Source: Saccharina japonica
Lineage: Eukaryota > Sar > Phaeophyceae > Laminariales > Laminariaceae
Length of the DNA: 64,000 bases
Assembly: GCA_008828725.1 (NCBI GenBank)
Contig: MEHQ01002784.1
Coordinates: forward strand, 300,323-364,322
Direction: 5' to 3'
The notes below the pieces were generated by a model. The model saw nothing but the letters and a program-made list of their open reading frames with translations. It was not told where the DNA came from and made no database searches. The position numbers and the translations under genes were made by a program. Below are positions 53,495-64,000 of the stretch, one piece after another; within the stretch, counting starts at the first letter, position 1; every line of letters begins with the position of its first letter.

Positions 53495-56400
53495 TTTCAC
53501 CCCTTGGATGGCCTGGACAGTTCGAGTGTCAGCGCCAGAGGGTGGCAGGGGAGATGTGTGGACGCAAGGGCGGAAGATATGCGCTACATGAACACCGTGA
53601 TCGCTCCCAGGCCGCTATAGTTGGCAGGTCTACCGTACGTCTAAGCATCAGCAGAGTTTGAGCTAGATCGAAGAAAACTGCTAGGACCATGGGGACGAAT
53701 CTCACAGCCCGCGTGCCGCTCAGATGGGGTGCTTTGAAACACAGTCGGGGCGAGTACAGTAGTATTCGGATATATATGTTTGCGGCATACCTGGGCACGG
53801 TATATGTCTTAGACGTCCGGTGATCGGTCTGTGTGCCTATGGTGGCTGGTGTTCTGCGCCTGACGAGCATGATACGTACGGTGACCAGGCTACAGGGGTA
53901 CTCTACGCGACCTACCAAAACGTTGTCTTCCTAACGCAACTACTTTCTGTACGTACCAGTAACATATATCTGGAAGTAAAGTTTGCGCTTTACAAGCAAG
54001 GGCACGTTATACCCACAACCCGTACGGTTGCGCATGAGGTAGAGTATAGTGCCTTGCAAATCAACGATCGTCAGCTTACCAGTCTTCCGCGTATCAGTCA
54101 TTTTAATTTATAATACCTTGGCACTGGCGCGAATCCAGAGGTTTTACTTCTCCGCTTGAGCCCGTCTTGATGTGCGGCGGCAGGTGGCTTCTCAGCGAAG
54201 AAGCCTCACGCAATAGAGTGTTTGCGATTCGCCCGATCTAGGTAATATTTCCTGAGTGAGAATTGTCCCGACTGGTATCTACTTTGTATTTTCTTAAACA
54301 CTGTGGAAAAAGATGTCCGAACTTTCCCTTTCAATCCAGTCTACTTGAACTGGGTTTTCTCTGGCAGATTAGCACCCGGGGCCACTTTGGATTGGTCGGG
54401 GCCTCTGAGTAAAACATTGGCCAACTGTTTCAGGACGTATGGGTAGAAGATTGAAGTTGTGGCTGTGCCATATAATATTCAGCCACGTGAGTTATTTGTT
54501 TCGTTGTTGTTGCCGAGATTTTTCGACGCGTCCTGCGCGCGACGGCTGGGATACCTAGATGCGCGATTTTAGGCCACCTCTGCCAGTAGTAATATATTTC
54601 CCATGCCCCGCCAGAGTATACGGTTGGGCGAGCATCTGGTCCGGGCTCGCCGGGGTACCAGCTATCCCGGTGATGTATTATGTACAGACGACTTCACCAT
54701 TGCTTGAAGGTGATTTCGTACATGACACCAGTATCTATATACAGTAGTTGTCTATTGCCGCACACCTGGCTATGACATTTACAGTCAATATGTTATTATA
54801 TTTGGTACAGATATACCTCTCAACAAATAGGCTATGTATGCCGTTAACGATTACGCCGCTTCAACTCACTGTAGCTCTTTCCGCCTACAGTAGGGCTGGG
54901 GGGCGCTCTAGGTTTCGCACGGCATGGCCGTTATTGCAACTACACTACGAGTGTGCGCTCGGCTGCCTCGGTGGGAGTGGAGTGTTATGCCTTCGGCTTG
55001 CTTGAAGTTATGGTGTGGGCACCGCGGCTTCAGGCCATTCTCGCTCTACTGCGATCGCGTTATTTTTGAAAAATATATTTTCCCACAGGGAGATATTTAC
55101 ACCGCCGGTGTCTTGCCATTCTCGTTCTGCTGCGGCAAAGCCACCCATCTCCCCGGAGGGCCATGAACACTGCATTGCGGGCCGTTCCGGCCTTACAGGG
55201 TTTTACGGCGCTGCCGTTTCTATCGTTACGCAGCTTGGCCAGTACACCGCGGGGTGTCGCCGGTGTCTAGGATCACGAATTTGTATGTTATCGCTGCCGT
55301 AGTGCCTTCCGCGCCCAGTTGTAGGGCCCTAAGTTTACCGTCCGCGGCAGCCCTGTGAAGAAATTACACAGCTTGCAACAGCCGTCGTTTTGTGTCTCCG
55401 ACGCATGGGATCGTAGATATTTACACCCTACTGCCATAGTGCCCTTTTTGGGAGTGGACGTCGGATTGCGTCTTCCCTTCGTCATCACGGTGCCGACCAC
55501 GAGGTCGTACGTTCACGTCTGCCGAGAGCTTTTTGTTTTGTCTTTTGTCGACGCACATCTACACGTCGAAAAGTTGCGAACGTCTGGCGAGGCTATCATC
55601 ATGTTGACGGACAAGGGATGCCCACAAGTTATCTTGGCCACACACATATAGTATATAGGGTGGGATCTCGCTAAGGAGCACCTGCTCCAGGTAGTCTTCC
55701 CAGTTGATATTCTTAGAGACGGACCGTTGTTCGCGCCGCGCATGGGCGCAGTACTGCAGGCGCATCTTGGCGCGGGAGGACCACTCTGTATTTCCACATG
55801 GTAGTCATTGCTTTCCGACGCTCCTGGAGCAAGTGATTCGGGATATCATCAACCAAGAGTATCATGCCAATTGGTGGCGTGAAGACGGAGACAACGGCCC
55901 GATGCCGCGTTGGTGCCACTCATAAATGAAGGGTAGCGGAGGCTAAGCGGTAATGGGGGCAGACCTGAGCCAACGCGTTCGACCTACCGTTCGTCCCAGG
56001 CTTTCACGGAGGACGTTTATGTCGGCGTACGGAGGTATTGCTACAACTAACAGAAGTTTGGGTGAGTTGAGGTGACATAACTCCAACCTAAGTGGTCGGT
56101 AAGGGGGTGCATCGGCCGGCGAAGGAAGCTTCATCCTATCCAATACTTGCATAAAGTGATCAGTAGAAGAGAGAAATACAAGTAATATCGACATCTAAGA
56201 ACATGGTTCCAGCATGCGATGGAAACACACTTTCGACGAAATTACCTGGAGAGGGGTACGAAGGTAGATCACTTGCGCTCTTCTCCCCGTGAACCTCGAT
56301 AAAGTACGACGAACGAGTGAAACACAATACGACCGTCCCACCCACCCTACACTGCTATTTGTTCAATGAGTTGCGATCATTTCCAGGAAATGCTGTCGCG

Positions 56401-57580
56401 CTGAGGCCACCTCGGCCGAGGCGTCTTTCGTGCGGATGGTATATCCGCGGGCGAGGACCTCCTACCGGGTCCAATCCAATACTTACACTAAGTGATCCGA
56501 ACAGACAAAAAGAACACCACAGTAATATTTTCAGGATATACTGTGGAAGATATATAACGAAGCCTCGAGAATCTACACCGATACTTCGAGCGGTTCCTGA
56601 TACACACAGGCATGGTCGTAGCGCGATAGTCGCAACGATGTGTCAAACTTACACACGAAGTATGAATACCTACACTCGTTTATACGGTGTTTAACCTCTG
56701 CTGTATATACCAGGTATTCAGGGCTCCCTCCCCGGCCACAGGCCGATCGACTGCAACTAGTTTATACACACAGCTCAAGTAAATATTAACGAATAAAGAA
56801 CACTCACCCATAGGCTTCAGTATTACACGAGCAAGAGCAACACTATGTACGATGTACTATACGATACATGTTGAGAAGGCAGGGCGGGTGAAACGTAAAT
56901 ACTTCATGTCTTTGTGAAACGACTCACTTACGGTCCCGCCTTAGGATTCCTTACGACGTGTCTGTCAGGTCGATTACTCTACCCTTTACCGCTGCAGTTT
57001 CGCCCGTGTTTTTGCCGCACGGCGATGGGTTATACTGCGTCCTTCGAGTATACCAGGTAGAAGTGTCCGTTTACTTCCGCCTACTATATAGATGCAGTTG
57101 TGGAGCTACCGTGGTACCAGCAGTTGCCACGCCGTCTAGGTTTCACGGCAATATGTTATGTACCGTCTTTGGAGTACATATACGAACTTCCGCGTACGTA
57201 CATACAGTTGTGAGGTTGGTATCAGTACTGGCCTCGCCGTCTATTGATAGCTTACAGCGACAAATATGACGGAAACCCCCGGCTGCTTCTGCTCATCCCA
57301 CCATATCCAGTGCCTCGGAAACAGTCCGATGCTGCTTTGTTCACGGCTGGTGGTTCTGGCGCTGATAATTTCTTACGTTGATGCTTCCTCGGCCGGTACA
57401 CGGCTGGTGTAGCCCTTGCCGAGGCGTGCGGTTCACGAGCGTGGCCCATGCCGGACGATATTCCAGTGTTTCACGGGTACTTTCGGCGTTGCCGGGATGT
57501 CTTTCCAAGTTGGCTGGAATGTTTTTTTTATATATATATTTTAAAGTATTTAGTTACATTTGTTTTTTGTTTTATTTATA
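53495..57580. other. Unresolved region downstream of the KamA-family gene
   Basis: Several open frames have protein-like composition but no recognised family: + 53820-54113, + 55355-55651 (contains TSGEAIIMLTDKGCPQVILA), - 55559-55765 (contains NINWEDYLEQVLLSEIPPYI) and + 55704-55925 (contains LLEQVIRDIINQEYHANWWR). The last three overlap on opposite strands, so at most some are real. They may be exons of an unknown gene or remnants of mobile elements. No repeat is evident. Confidence 0.3.
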
Positions 57581-57584
57581 CTAG

Positions 57585-57720
57585 CGGTACAGCCCCGGCT
57601 CCGCCCGTGGCGCTAGCGTTGCGTTGCCCACAGTAGTAAATAAGTTCCTGGTGTGGTGGTATATAGTTTTGACAGTGTGCTGTGGTGTACCACTCTGAAT
57701 TCAAGAATTTCAACCACTAT
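57585..57720. repeat. Leader shared by both S2 satellite blocks
   Basis: Has CCCCGGCTCCGCCCGTGGCG, then GCGTTGCCCA, then TGTACCACTCTGAATTC just before the first S2 monomer. The same order (CACGGCTCCGCCCGTGGCGT, a CGTTTCCCA block, then TGTACCACTCTGAACGGG) precedes the second S2 block at 62590-62670. A defined, repeated boundary suggests the arrays are internal parts of a larger mobile unit. Confidence 0.55.
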
Positions 57721-60640
57721 GCGGGGCGGTATCGACCCGGGGGATGTCCGTTTTTGTTGAAAGTGTACATGTATTGAAGGATATATGATTCGGAGATGGG
57801 GCCTTACCATCCCCGGGTACAGCGGAACATCGACCATGAGCCCCAACCAAAGCGTAACTCGGCCCGCGGGTGCCGTACGCTGACTCTATGAGGGCCCGAC
57901 AACCATAAATTTGCTCGTGGTGGTGGGGTTTCCACACCTTGCGGGGCAGTATCGACCCGGGGGATGTCCGTTTTCTTCCCCGGGTTGTTGGATTTGTACA
58001 GGTATAGAAGGGTTTCTGACCCGGGGATGGGATAATATCATCTCCGGGTACGGCGGGACTTCGACGTTGCCCCGAAGGTCATCTTTCGCCGCACGCTGGC
58101 TCTATGAGGGCCAGGCAACCGTAAATTAGCCCGTGGGGTTGGTGTTTCCACACCTTGTGGGGCGGTATCGACCCGGGGGATATCCGTTCTCCTCCCCGGG
58201 CTGTTGGAGTTGTAGATGTATGGAAGGAGTTATAACCCGGGGATGGGATCATATCATCCCCAGGTACGGCGGGACTTGGACGTTGCCTTGATGGTCATCT
58301 TTCGCCGCACGTTGGCTCTATGAGGGCCAGGCAACCGTAAATTACACCGTGGGGTTGGGGTTTCCACACCTTGTGAGGCCGTATCGACCCGCGACATCTC
58401 CGCTGGCGTCCCCGAGTCGCTGGAGTTGCATATGTATGGAAGGATTTATGACCCAGGGATGGGACGTTATCATCCCCGGGTGCGGCGGGACCTCGACGTT
58501 GCCTCGAGGAGTAACTCGTGCCGTACGCTGGCTCTATGAGGGCCAGGCAACCATAAATTTGCCCATGGTGGTGGGGTTTCAAACATCTTGCGGGGCGGTA
58601 TCGACCCGGAGGATGTCCGTTTTCGTCCCGGGGTTGTTTGCGTTGTGGATTTATGAAAGGGTTTCTGACCCGGGGATGGGATAATATCATCCCCGGGTAC
58701 GGCGGGACTTCGACTTTGCCCCGAGGGTCATCTTTCGCCGCACGGTGGCTCTATGAGAGCCAGGCAACCGTAAATTAGCCCGTGGGGTTAAGGTTTCCAT
58801 ACCTTGGCGGGCGGTATCGACCCGGGAGATGTCTGTTTTCGTCCCCGGGTTGTTGGAGTTGTAGATGTATAGAAGGAGTTATGACCTGGGTATGGGATCA
58901 TATCATCCCCGGATGCGGCGGGACTTCGACGTTGCCCCGAGGGGCAACCCTCGCCGCGCGCTGGCTCTATGATGGCCAGGCAACCAAAAATGTTCCCGTG
59001 GTATTGGGGTTTGCACACCTTGTGATGCGGTATCGAACCGGGGGATGTCCGTTTGCGTCCCCGGTTCGTTGGAGTTGTAGATTTATGGAAGAACTTCTGA
59101 CCCGGGGATGTGATCATATCATCTCCGGGTGCGGCGGGACCTTACTGTTGCCCCGAGGGGCAACCCTCGCTGCGTGCTGGCTCTATGAACTCCAACGCCC
59201 AGTCAAATCAGCAATCAGCCAGTGGTGGTGGGGTTTCCACACCTTGCGGGGCGGTATCGACCCGGGAGATGTCTGTTTTCGTCCCCGGGTTGTTGGAGTT
59301 GTAGATGTATAGAAGGAGTTATGACCTGGGTATGGGATCATATCATCCCCGGATGCGGCGGGACTTCGACGTTGCCCCGAGGGGCAACCCTCGCCGCGCG
59401 CTGGCTCTATGATGGCCAGTCAACCAAAACTTTTCCCGTGGTATTGGGGTTTGCACACCTTGTGAGGCGGTATCGAACCGGGGGATGTCCGTTTGCGTCC
59501 CCGGTTCGTTGGAGTTGTAGATTTATGGAAGAGCTTCTGACCCGGGGATGTGATCATATCATCTCCGGGTGCGGCGGGACCTTACTGTTGCCCCGAGGGG
59601 CAACCCTCGCTGCGTGCTGGCTCTATGAACTCCAACGCCCAGCCAAATCAGCAATCAGCCAGTGGTGGTGGGGTTTCCACACCTTGCGGGGCGGTATCGA
59701 CCCGGGGGATGTCTGTTTTCGTCCCCGGGTTGTTGAAGTTGTAGATGTATGGAAGGATTTATAACCCGGGGATTGGACGTTATCATTCCCGGGTGCGGCG
59801 GGACTTCGACGTTGCCCCGAGGCGCAACTCTCGCCGCACGCTGGCTCTATGAGGGTCAGGCAGCCGTAAGTGTTCCCGTGGTATTGGGGTTTCCACACCT
59901 TGTGAGGCGGTATCGATCCGGGGGATGTCCGTTTGTGTCCCCGGGTCGTTGTATTTGTAGATATATGGAAGGATTTCTGACCCGGGGATGGGATCATATC
60001 ATCCCCGCGTGTGGCGGGACCTCACTGTTGCCCTGAGGGGCAACTCTCGCTGCGTGCTGCCTCTATGAACTCCAGCGCCCCAGAAATATCATCAATCAGC
60101 CGGTGGTGGTGGGGTTTCCACACCTTGCGGGGCGGTATCGACCCGGTAGATGTCCGTTTTTGTCCCCGGGTTGTTGGAGTTGTAGATGTATGGAAGGACT
60201 CATGACCCGGGGATGGGACTTTATCATCCCCGGATGCGGCGGGACTTCGACGTTGCCCCGAGGGGCAACTCTCGCCGCACGCTGGCTCTATGAGGACCAA
60301 GCAACCGTAAATATTCCCGTGGTATTGGGGTTTCCACACCTTGTGAGGCGGTATCGATCCGGGGAATGTCCGTTTGTGTCCCCTGGTCGTTGGAGTTGTA
60401 GATGTATGGAAGGATTTCTGACCCGGGGATGGGAACTTATCTTCCCCGGGTGCCGCTGGCTCCATGAGCCTCAGCAAATCAGTGACGAACTGATGACGGT
60501 GGGATTTCCATACCGTGCGGGGCAGTTTCGACCCGGGACATCGCCGCGATTGTCCCCGGTTGGTCGGAGTTGTAGAGATATGGAGGGATTTCTGATCCGG
60601 GGATGGGAGCCTATCCTCCCCGGGTTTGGCGAAACCTCGG
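57720..60640. repeat. ~216/224-bp satellite array S2, first block, with higher-order repeat
   Basis: About 13 monomers. CCACACCTT-type anchors are at 57932, 58148, 58364, 58580, 58798, 59013, 59237, 59453, 59677, 59893, 60118 and 60334. Spacings are about 216 at first, then alternate 216 and 224, giving a ~440-bp dimer repeated three times (58798-60118). Each monomer holds the S1 core plus a TTGCCCCGAGGGGCAA palindrome and a CTGGCTCTATGAG block. Open frames of up to 219 codons arise because 216 is a multiple of three. Confidence 0.9.
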
Positions 60641-60970
60641 TGGCTCTTTTCAGCACCGATGTTCTAGAAAGAGCCAGCAGCCACTGGCATGGATTTGGGC
60701 AACCAATCAGCTGCCAGAATAGTAATTCAAAATTGGAAGTAGCAGGTAGGCTGGCTAGATGACTGCCAGAACTGCGTCGGGATTGCGCCACGGCCACGGC
60801 TCGGCGCGGCATGGGACCCAGTGTTCTGGGGGTTGTGGCACCCAGCCTCCCTACCCATGGGGTAAGGTGGGGCTGAACCGCTCTGGATAGCGCTACTCAA
60901 TTACAGGCAGACAGACAGACAGACAGACAGACAGAATAGCAGCTTTTATATAATAAGATAGATATCGCTG
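60641..60970. repeat. S2 edge and (ACAG)n tract
   Basis: Past the last S2 monomer lie GCCACGGCCACGGCTCGGCG and a CCCATGGGGTAAGGTGGGGC block. A (GACA)n microsatellite at 60906-60934 is followed by TTTTATATAATAAGATAGAT. A microsatellite followed by an AT-rich end looks like the 3' end of a retroelement, but no coding part is attached. Confidence 0.45.
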
Positions 60971-60974
60971 CCAC

Positions 60975-61975
60975 TGCCTGTGGCATACAGTGCTGTTGTT
61001 TGGCGGGTACGCTGAGTATACGTGTCACAGGCGTTTCCCATGCCGCAAGATATTTTTGGGTTTAGCGGGCATTCTCTGCGTGACCGGTTATGCCTTCCAG
61101 CGTGACTGTTGTATCTGGCGTTGCATACAGTGCGGCTGTTTCGGCGAGTGCGCTGATGATGGTTGTCACTGTGTTTGATCGACACTTGCGGCGCTGACGC
61201 ATTGCCCGCGTTCCCGGTTTCTCTTTCCAGCGGGGCAGCGTTTTCTGGCGCTGCCGGCTTTATACAGCGCTGCTGTTATTACGGCGCTGCCGAATTTCCG
61301 GCGCTGCCGGGTTTTGTCCCATCTTGGCTGAGTTTTCTGGAATAGCCAGCTGCACACAGAGCGGCTGCTTCGGTTAGTACGCTGATATTGGGTGCCGCAC
61401 GAATTTCCCGTGTTTCGCGGGCATTTCCGGCGTGGCCGGATATTATTTTCAGCGTGCATGGATTGTCTGGCATAGAAAGCTGCCTACAGCGCTGCTGCTT
61501 TTGTGAGTACGCTAATGATGGGTGACGCTATCTTTCGTCGACACTTGCGGCGGTGCCGTATTGCCGGCGTTGCCGGTTGTTCTTTCCAGCGTGACTTGAG
61601 TTTCTGGCGCTGCCAGCTGCATACAGCGCGGCTGTTCTGACGGCGCTGCCGCATGTCCGGCATTGCCGGGTTTTCGCTCCAGCGTGGCTTGGTTTGCTGG
61701 CGCTGCCGGCGGCATACAGCGCTGCTGTGTTGACAAGTACGCTGACGATGGGTGTCGCGGGGCGTTGTCCGTGTTGCACAGCGTTCCCGTGTTTCGCGGG
61801 AATTGCCGGCTTTGCCGGGTTTTCTCTCCCAGCGTGACTAGAGTTTCTGGCGTTGCCAGCGGCATACAGCGCTGTAATTTTGAAGAGTGTGTTCATGATG
61901 GATGTGGCCGTCTTTCGTCGGTAGTGCCGGCACTGCCGAGTTTCGGCGCTGCCGAGTTTCGGCGCTGCCTACTTC
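60975..61975. repeat. Diverged ~90-155-bp tandem repeats, GCGCTGCCGG-rich
   Basis: Recurring blocks: GCATACAGCGCTGCTGTTxTG, GAGTACGCTGATGATGGGTG, GTTTTCTCTCCAGCGTGACT and TTTCTGGCGCTGCCAGC. GCATACAGCGC-like anchors occur near 60983, 61120, 61258, 61352, 61483, 61618, 61709 and 61863. The array is old and uneven. Open frames in it are repeat by-products. Confidence 0.7.
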
Positions 61976-62054
61976 CTGGAGCTGCTAGGAGCATGTTTCG
62001 GCAAGGACACGGGTGATGCGTGCGTCCGATATCTACGATCGCAAACGTTGAGAC

Positions 62055-62465
62055 TTGCGCGTGGTATTTGCCGGGCTTGGTCGTGTGTTACACGATACTC
62101 CTCCGTTTCGTGGACGGCCCCGGCGTTTATATGTACCTGTTATACATGTAGATAGTTATAGAGACAAGCTTGTAGTCGACGACATCTCTGAACAGGATGG
62201 TAAGACATGCTATCGCTTTAGGAAGCCGGACCTGAGGCGTCTCTTCGTGGTGGTTGGCTTCCCGGAGGTATGGGCGTGTAGGAACAGGGCTCGGTTCCAT
62301 GCGGAAAGTGCGCTGTTGCTCTTGGTTCGACGACTAAGGTGCGCAATGTTGCCTTGGCTAGAGTCGCGAGGCTGGTGTGTCTCTGCCAGACGTTGTAACG
62401 TTATTGTTTTTTATATATCGCCTTCTCCTGCATGGGAGCAACACGAGGAAGCTGTGATGTACTAG
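62055..62465 (+). pseudogene. Probable Harbinger/DDE-type transposase N-terminal fragment
   Basis: The frame is open for 136 codons and contains DKLVVDDISEQDGKTCYRFR, KPDLRRLFVVVGFPEVWACR and NRARFHAESALLLLVRRLRC. The pattern RFRKxDLxRLxxxxGxPExxxxxNRxxFxxExALLLLLxRLxxP resembles the region before the catalytic DDE domain of Harbinger-like transposases. There is no ATG at the start and the DDE domain is absent, so it is a fragment. It lies between two S2 satellite blocks, which suggests it and the satellites travelled together. Confidence 0.5.
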
Positions 62466-62589
62466 GTGCAAGATACATATTTAGATCGCAAACACACGAT
62501 CTGTCGGGGAGCTGTCCGAGGTGTTTGCTGGTGTACTCGTATACAATATGGCGTACCTGAGGCTTGGACGGCGTGGCGAGACTGCAGTA

Positions 62590-64000
62590 CGGCCACGGCT
62601 CCGCCCGTGGCGTTAGCCCTACGTTTCCCATATTCGTATGCTATGATGTACCACTCTGAACGGGAATGTAAGCACCACCGCGCAGGCTGATACCGACCCC
62701 CCGTGGGTGTCCGTTTTCTTCCCTGGGTGGTGGGAGTTGTAGGTGTATGGAAGAATATATGATCCGGAGATGGGGGCTTATCATCTCCGGGCGGCGAGAC
62801 TTCGACGTTGTCCCGAGGGACAACTCCTGCCACGTGGTAGCTTCATGAGCCACAGTCCAATAATCCATCAGCCCGTTGGGTTGGGGTTTTCACGCCTTGC
62901 GGGGCGGTATCGACCCGGGGGGTGTCTATTTTCATCCCTGGGTTGTTGGTGTTGTAGATATATCGAAGCGTTTCTGGTCCGGGATGGGCCGTTATTGTCC
63001 CCGACTGCAGCGGGACTTCGTCGTTGCCATGAGGGGCAACTCTCGCTGCGCGCGGGCTCAATGATCCCCAGCCCAAAAGGTCATTAGTCGATGAGGGTGG
63101 GGTTTCCACACTTTGCGAGGAGGTATCGACCCGGGGGTGTCCGTTTCCGTCCATGGGTTGCTAGAGTTGTAGATCAACGGAGTCGTTTCCTATCCAGGGA
63201 TGAGACACTATCGTCCCCGGGTGCGGCGGGAAGTCGGCGTTGTCCCGAGGAGCAACTCTCCCTGCGCGCTGGCTCCATGAGCGCCAGGCCACTCAGCAAT
63301 CCGCCGATGGGGGTGAGAGTTTCCACTCCTTGCGAGGCGTTATCGACCCGAAATTTGTCCGTTTTCGTCCGCGGGCTGTCGGAGTTGTAGATGTATGGAA
63401 ACATTTCTAATCGGGGGATGAGACACTATCGTCCCCGCGTGCGGCAGTACCTTGCGATTACCCCAAAAGGGCGACTAGGACAGCGCGCTGGCTCCATAAG
63501 AGCGAGCCTAATCAGCAATCGTAATGTTGGGTTGAGGTTTCCACACCTTGCGAGGCGGTAGCGATTCGAGATATGCCCGTTTCCAACCCCGGGTTGTTGG
63601 TGTTTAATTTGTATAGAAGGGTTAAAGACCCGGGGATGGTCCACTGCCACCCCCGAATGCGGCGGGACCTCACCGTTGCCTCGAGGGGAAACTTTCCCTG
63701 CTCGCCGGCTCCATTAGCCCCAGCCCACTCATAAAATTAGTCGATGGGCATGGGGTTTCCACACCTTGCGAGGTGGTATCGACCCGGGGAAACTCTATTT
63801 TCGTCCTCGAGTTGTTGCAGTTGTAGGTGTATGGGAGCGTTTATGATTAGGTTATGGGACCCTATCGTCTCCGGGTGCAGAGAGACGTCGCCATTACCCC
63901 GGAGGACAACTCTCATCGCGCGCTGGCTCCATGAGAGCCAGACAAATCAGCAATCATAACTTGGGGTTGGGGTTTCGACACCTTGCGAGGCGAAATCGAC
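62590..64000. repeat. S2 satellite array, second block (runs off the window)
   Basis: Begins with the leader CACGGCTCCGCCCGTGGCGT and TGTACCACTCTGAACGGG. About six monomers follow, each roughly 210-220 bp, more diverged than the first block but with the same order: GGCGGTATCGACCCGGGG, GTTGTTGGAGTTGTAG, a CCCGGGTGCGGCGGGACTTC block, and CGCGCTGGCTCCATGAG. The array continues past base 64000. Confidence 0.85.

Noticed and set aside
58782-60762. Open frames of 150-219 codons with repeated peptide units
   Set aside because: The S2 monomer is 216 bp (72 codons), so a stop-free frame repeats automatically; no protein signature.

Overview
This is a gene-poor, repeat-rich stretch of nuclear DNA from a eukaryote. 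The evidence is one protein gene broken by eight GT-AG introns, a non-LTR retrotransposon, several DNA transposons with intact target-site duplications, large satellite arrays, and many CAG/GTT/AAT microsatellites and G-runs. There are no prokaryotic operons. The lineage cannot be fixed from the sequence alone. The CAG- and GTAC-rich, intron-rich style would fit an alga such as a stramenopile, but that is only a guess.

The one convincing gene is on the + strand at 39944-53494. It encodes a KamA-family radical-SAM aminomutase (the lysine 2,3-aminomutase-like family). It has nine exons and introns of about 1.1-1.9 kb. It carries the CxxxCxxC iron-sulfur motif, a TGGDP motif and the C-terminal PGK region. 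The introns hold microsatellites, a possible recombinase fragment and, in the last intron, tandem SINE-like copies.

Layout. 1-7.4 kb: degenerate dispersed repeats, retroelement tails and CAG-rich DNA. 7.4-11.0 kb: a 273-bp tandem array, split by a 700-bp element with a TA target duplication and by a 172-bp segment copied from just downstream. 11-19 kb: a GC island, an AGTACTC palindrome array, a foldback element, a Harbinger-like element and a hAT-like element. 19-24 kb: a ~178-bp satellite array interleaved with SINE-like copies. 24-28 kb: a 5'-truncated LINE on the - strand, interrupted by a 704-bp element with a TA target duplication, plus a SINE-head/LINE-tail chimera. 28.7-29.6 kb: a second Harbinger-like copy. 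30-40 kb: mostly unrecognised DNA with a few uncertain ORFs and a tRNA-like sequence. 40-53.5 kb: the KamA gene. 53.5-57.6 kb: unresolved. 57.6-64 kb: a ~216/224-bp satellite with higher-order structure, a diverged ~90-155-bp repeat array and a fragment resembling a Harbinger/DDE transposase N-terminus.

The most distinctive signal is a LINE/SINE pair. The LINE and a ~500-bp SINE-like family share a 3' tail of about 65 bp, and each copy ends in a short poly(C) run (a G-run on the opposite strand) rather than poly(A). One copy joins the SINE head directly to the LINE tail, as expected if SINEs here are made by template switching onto the LINE 3' end.
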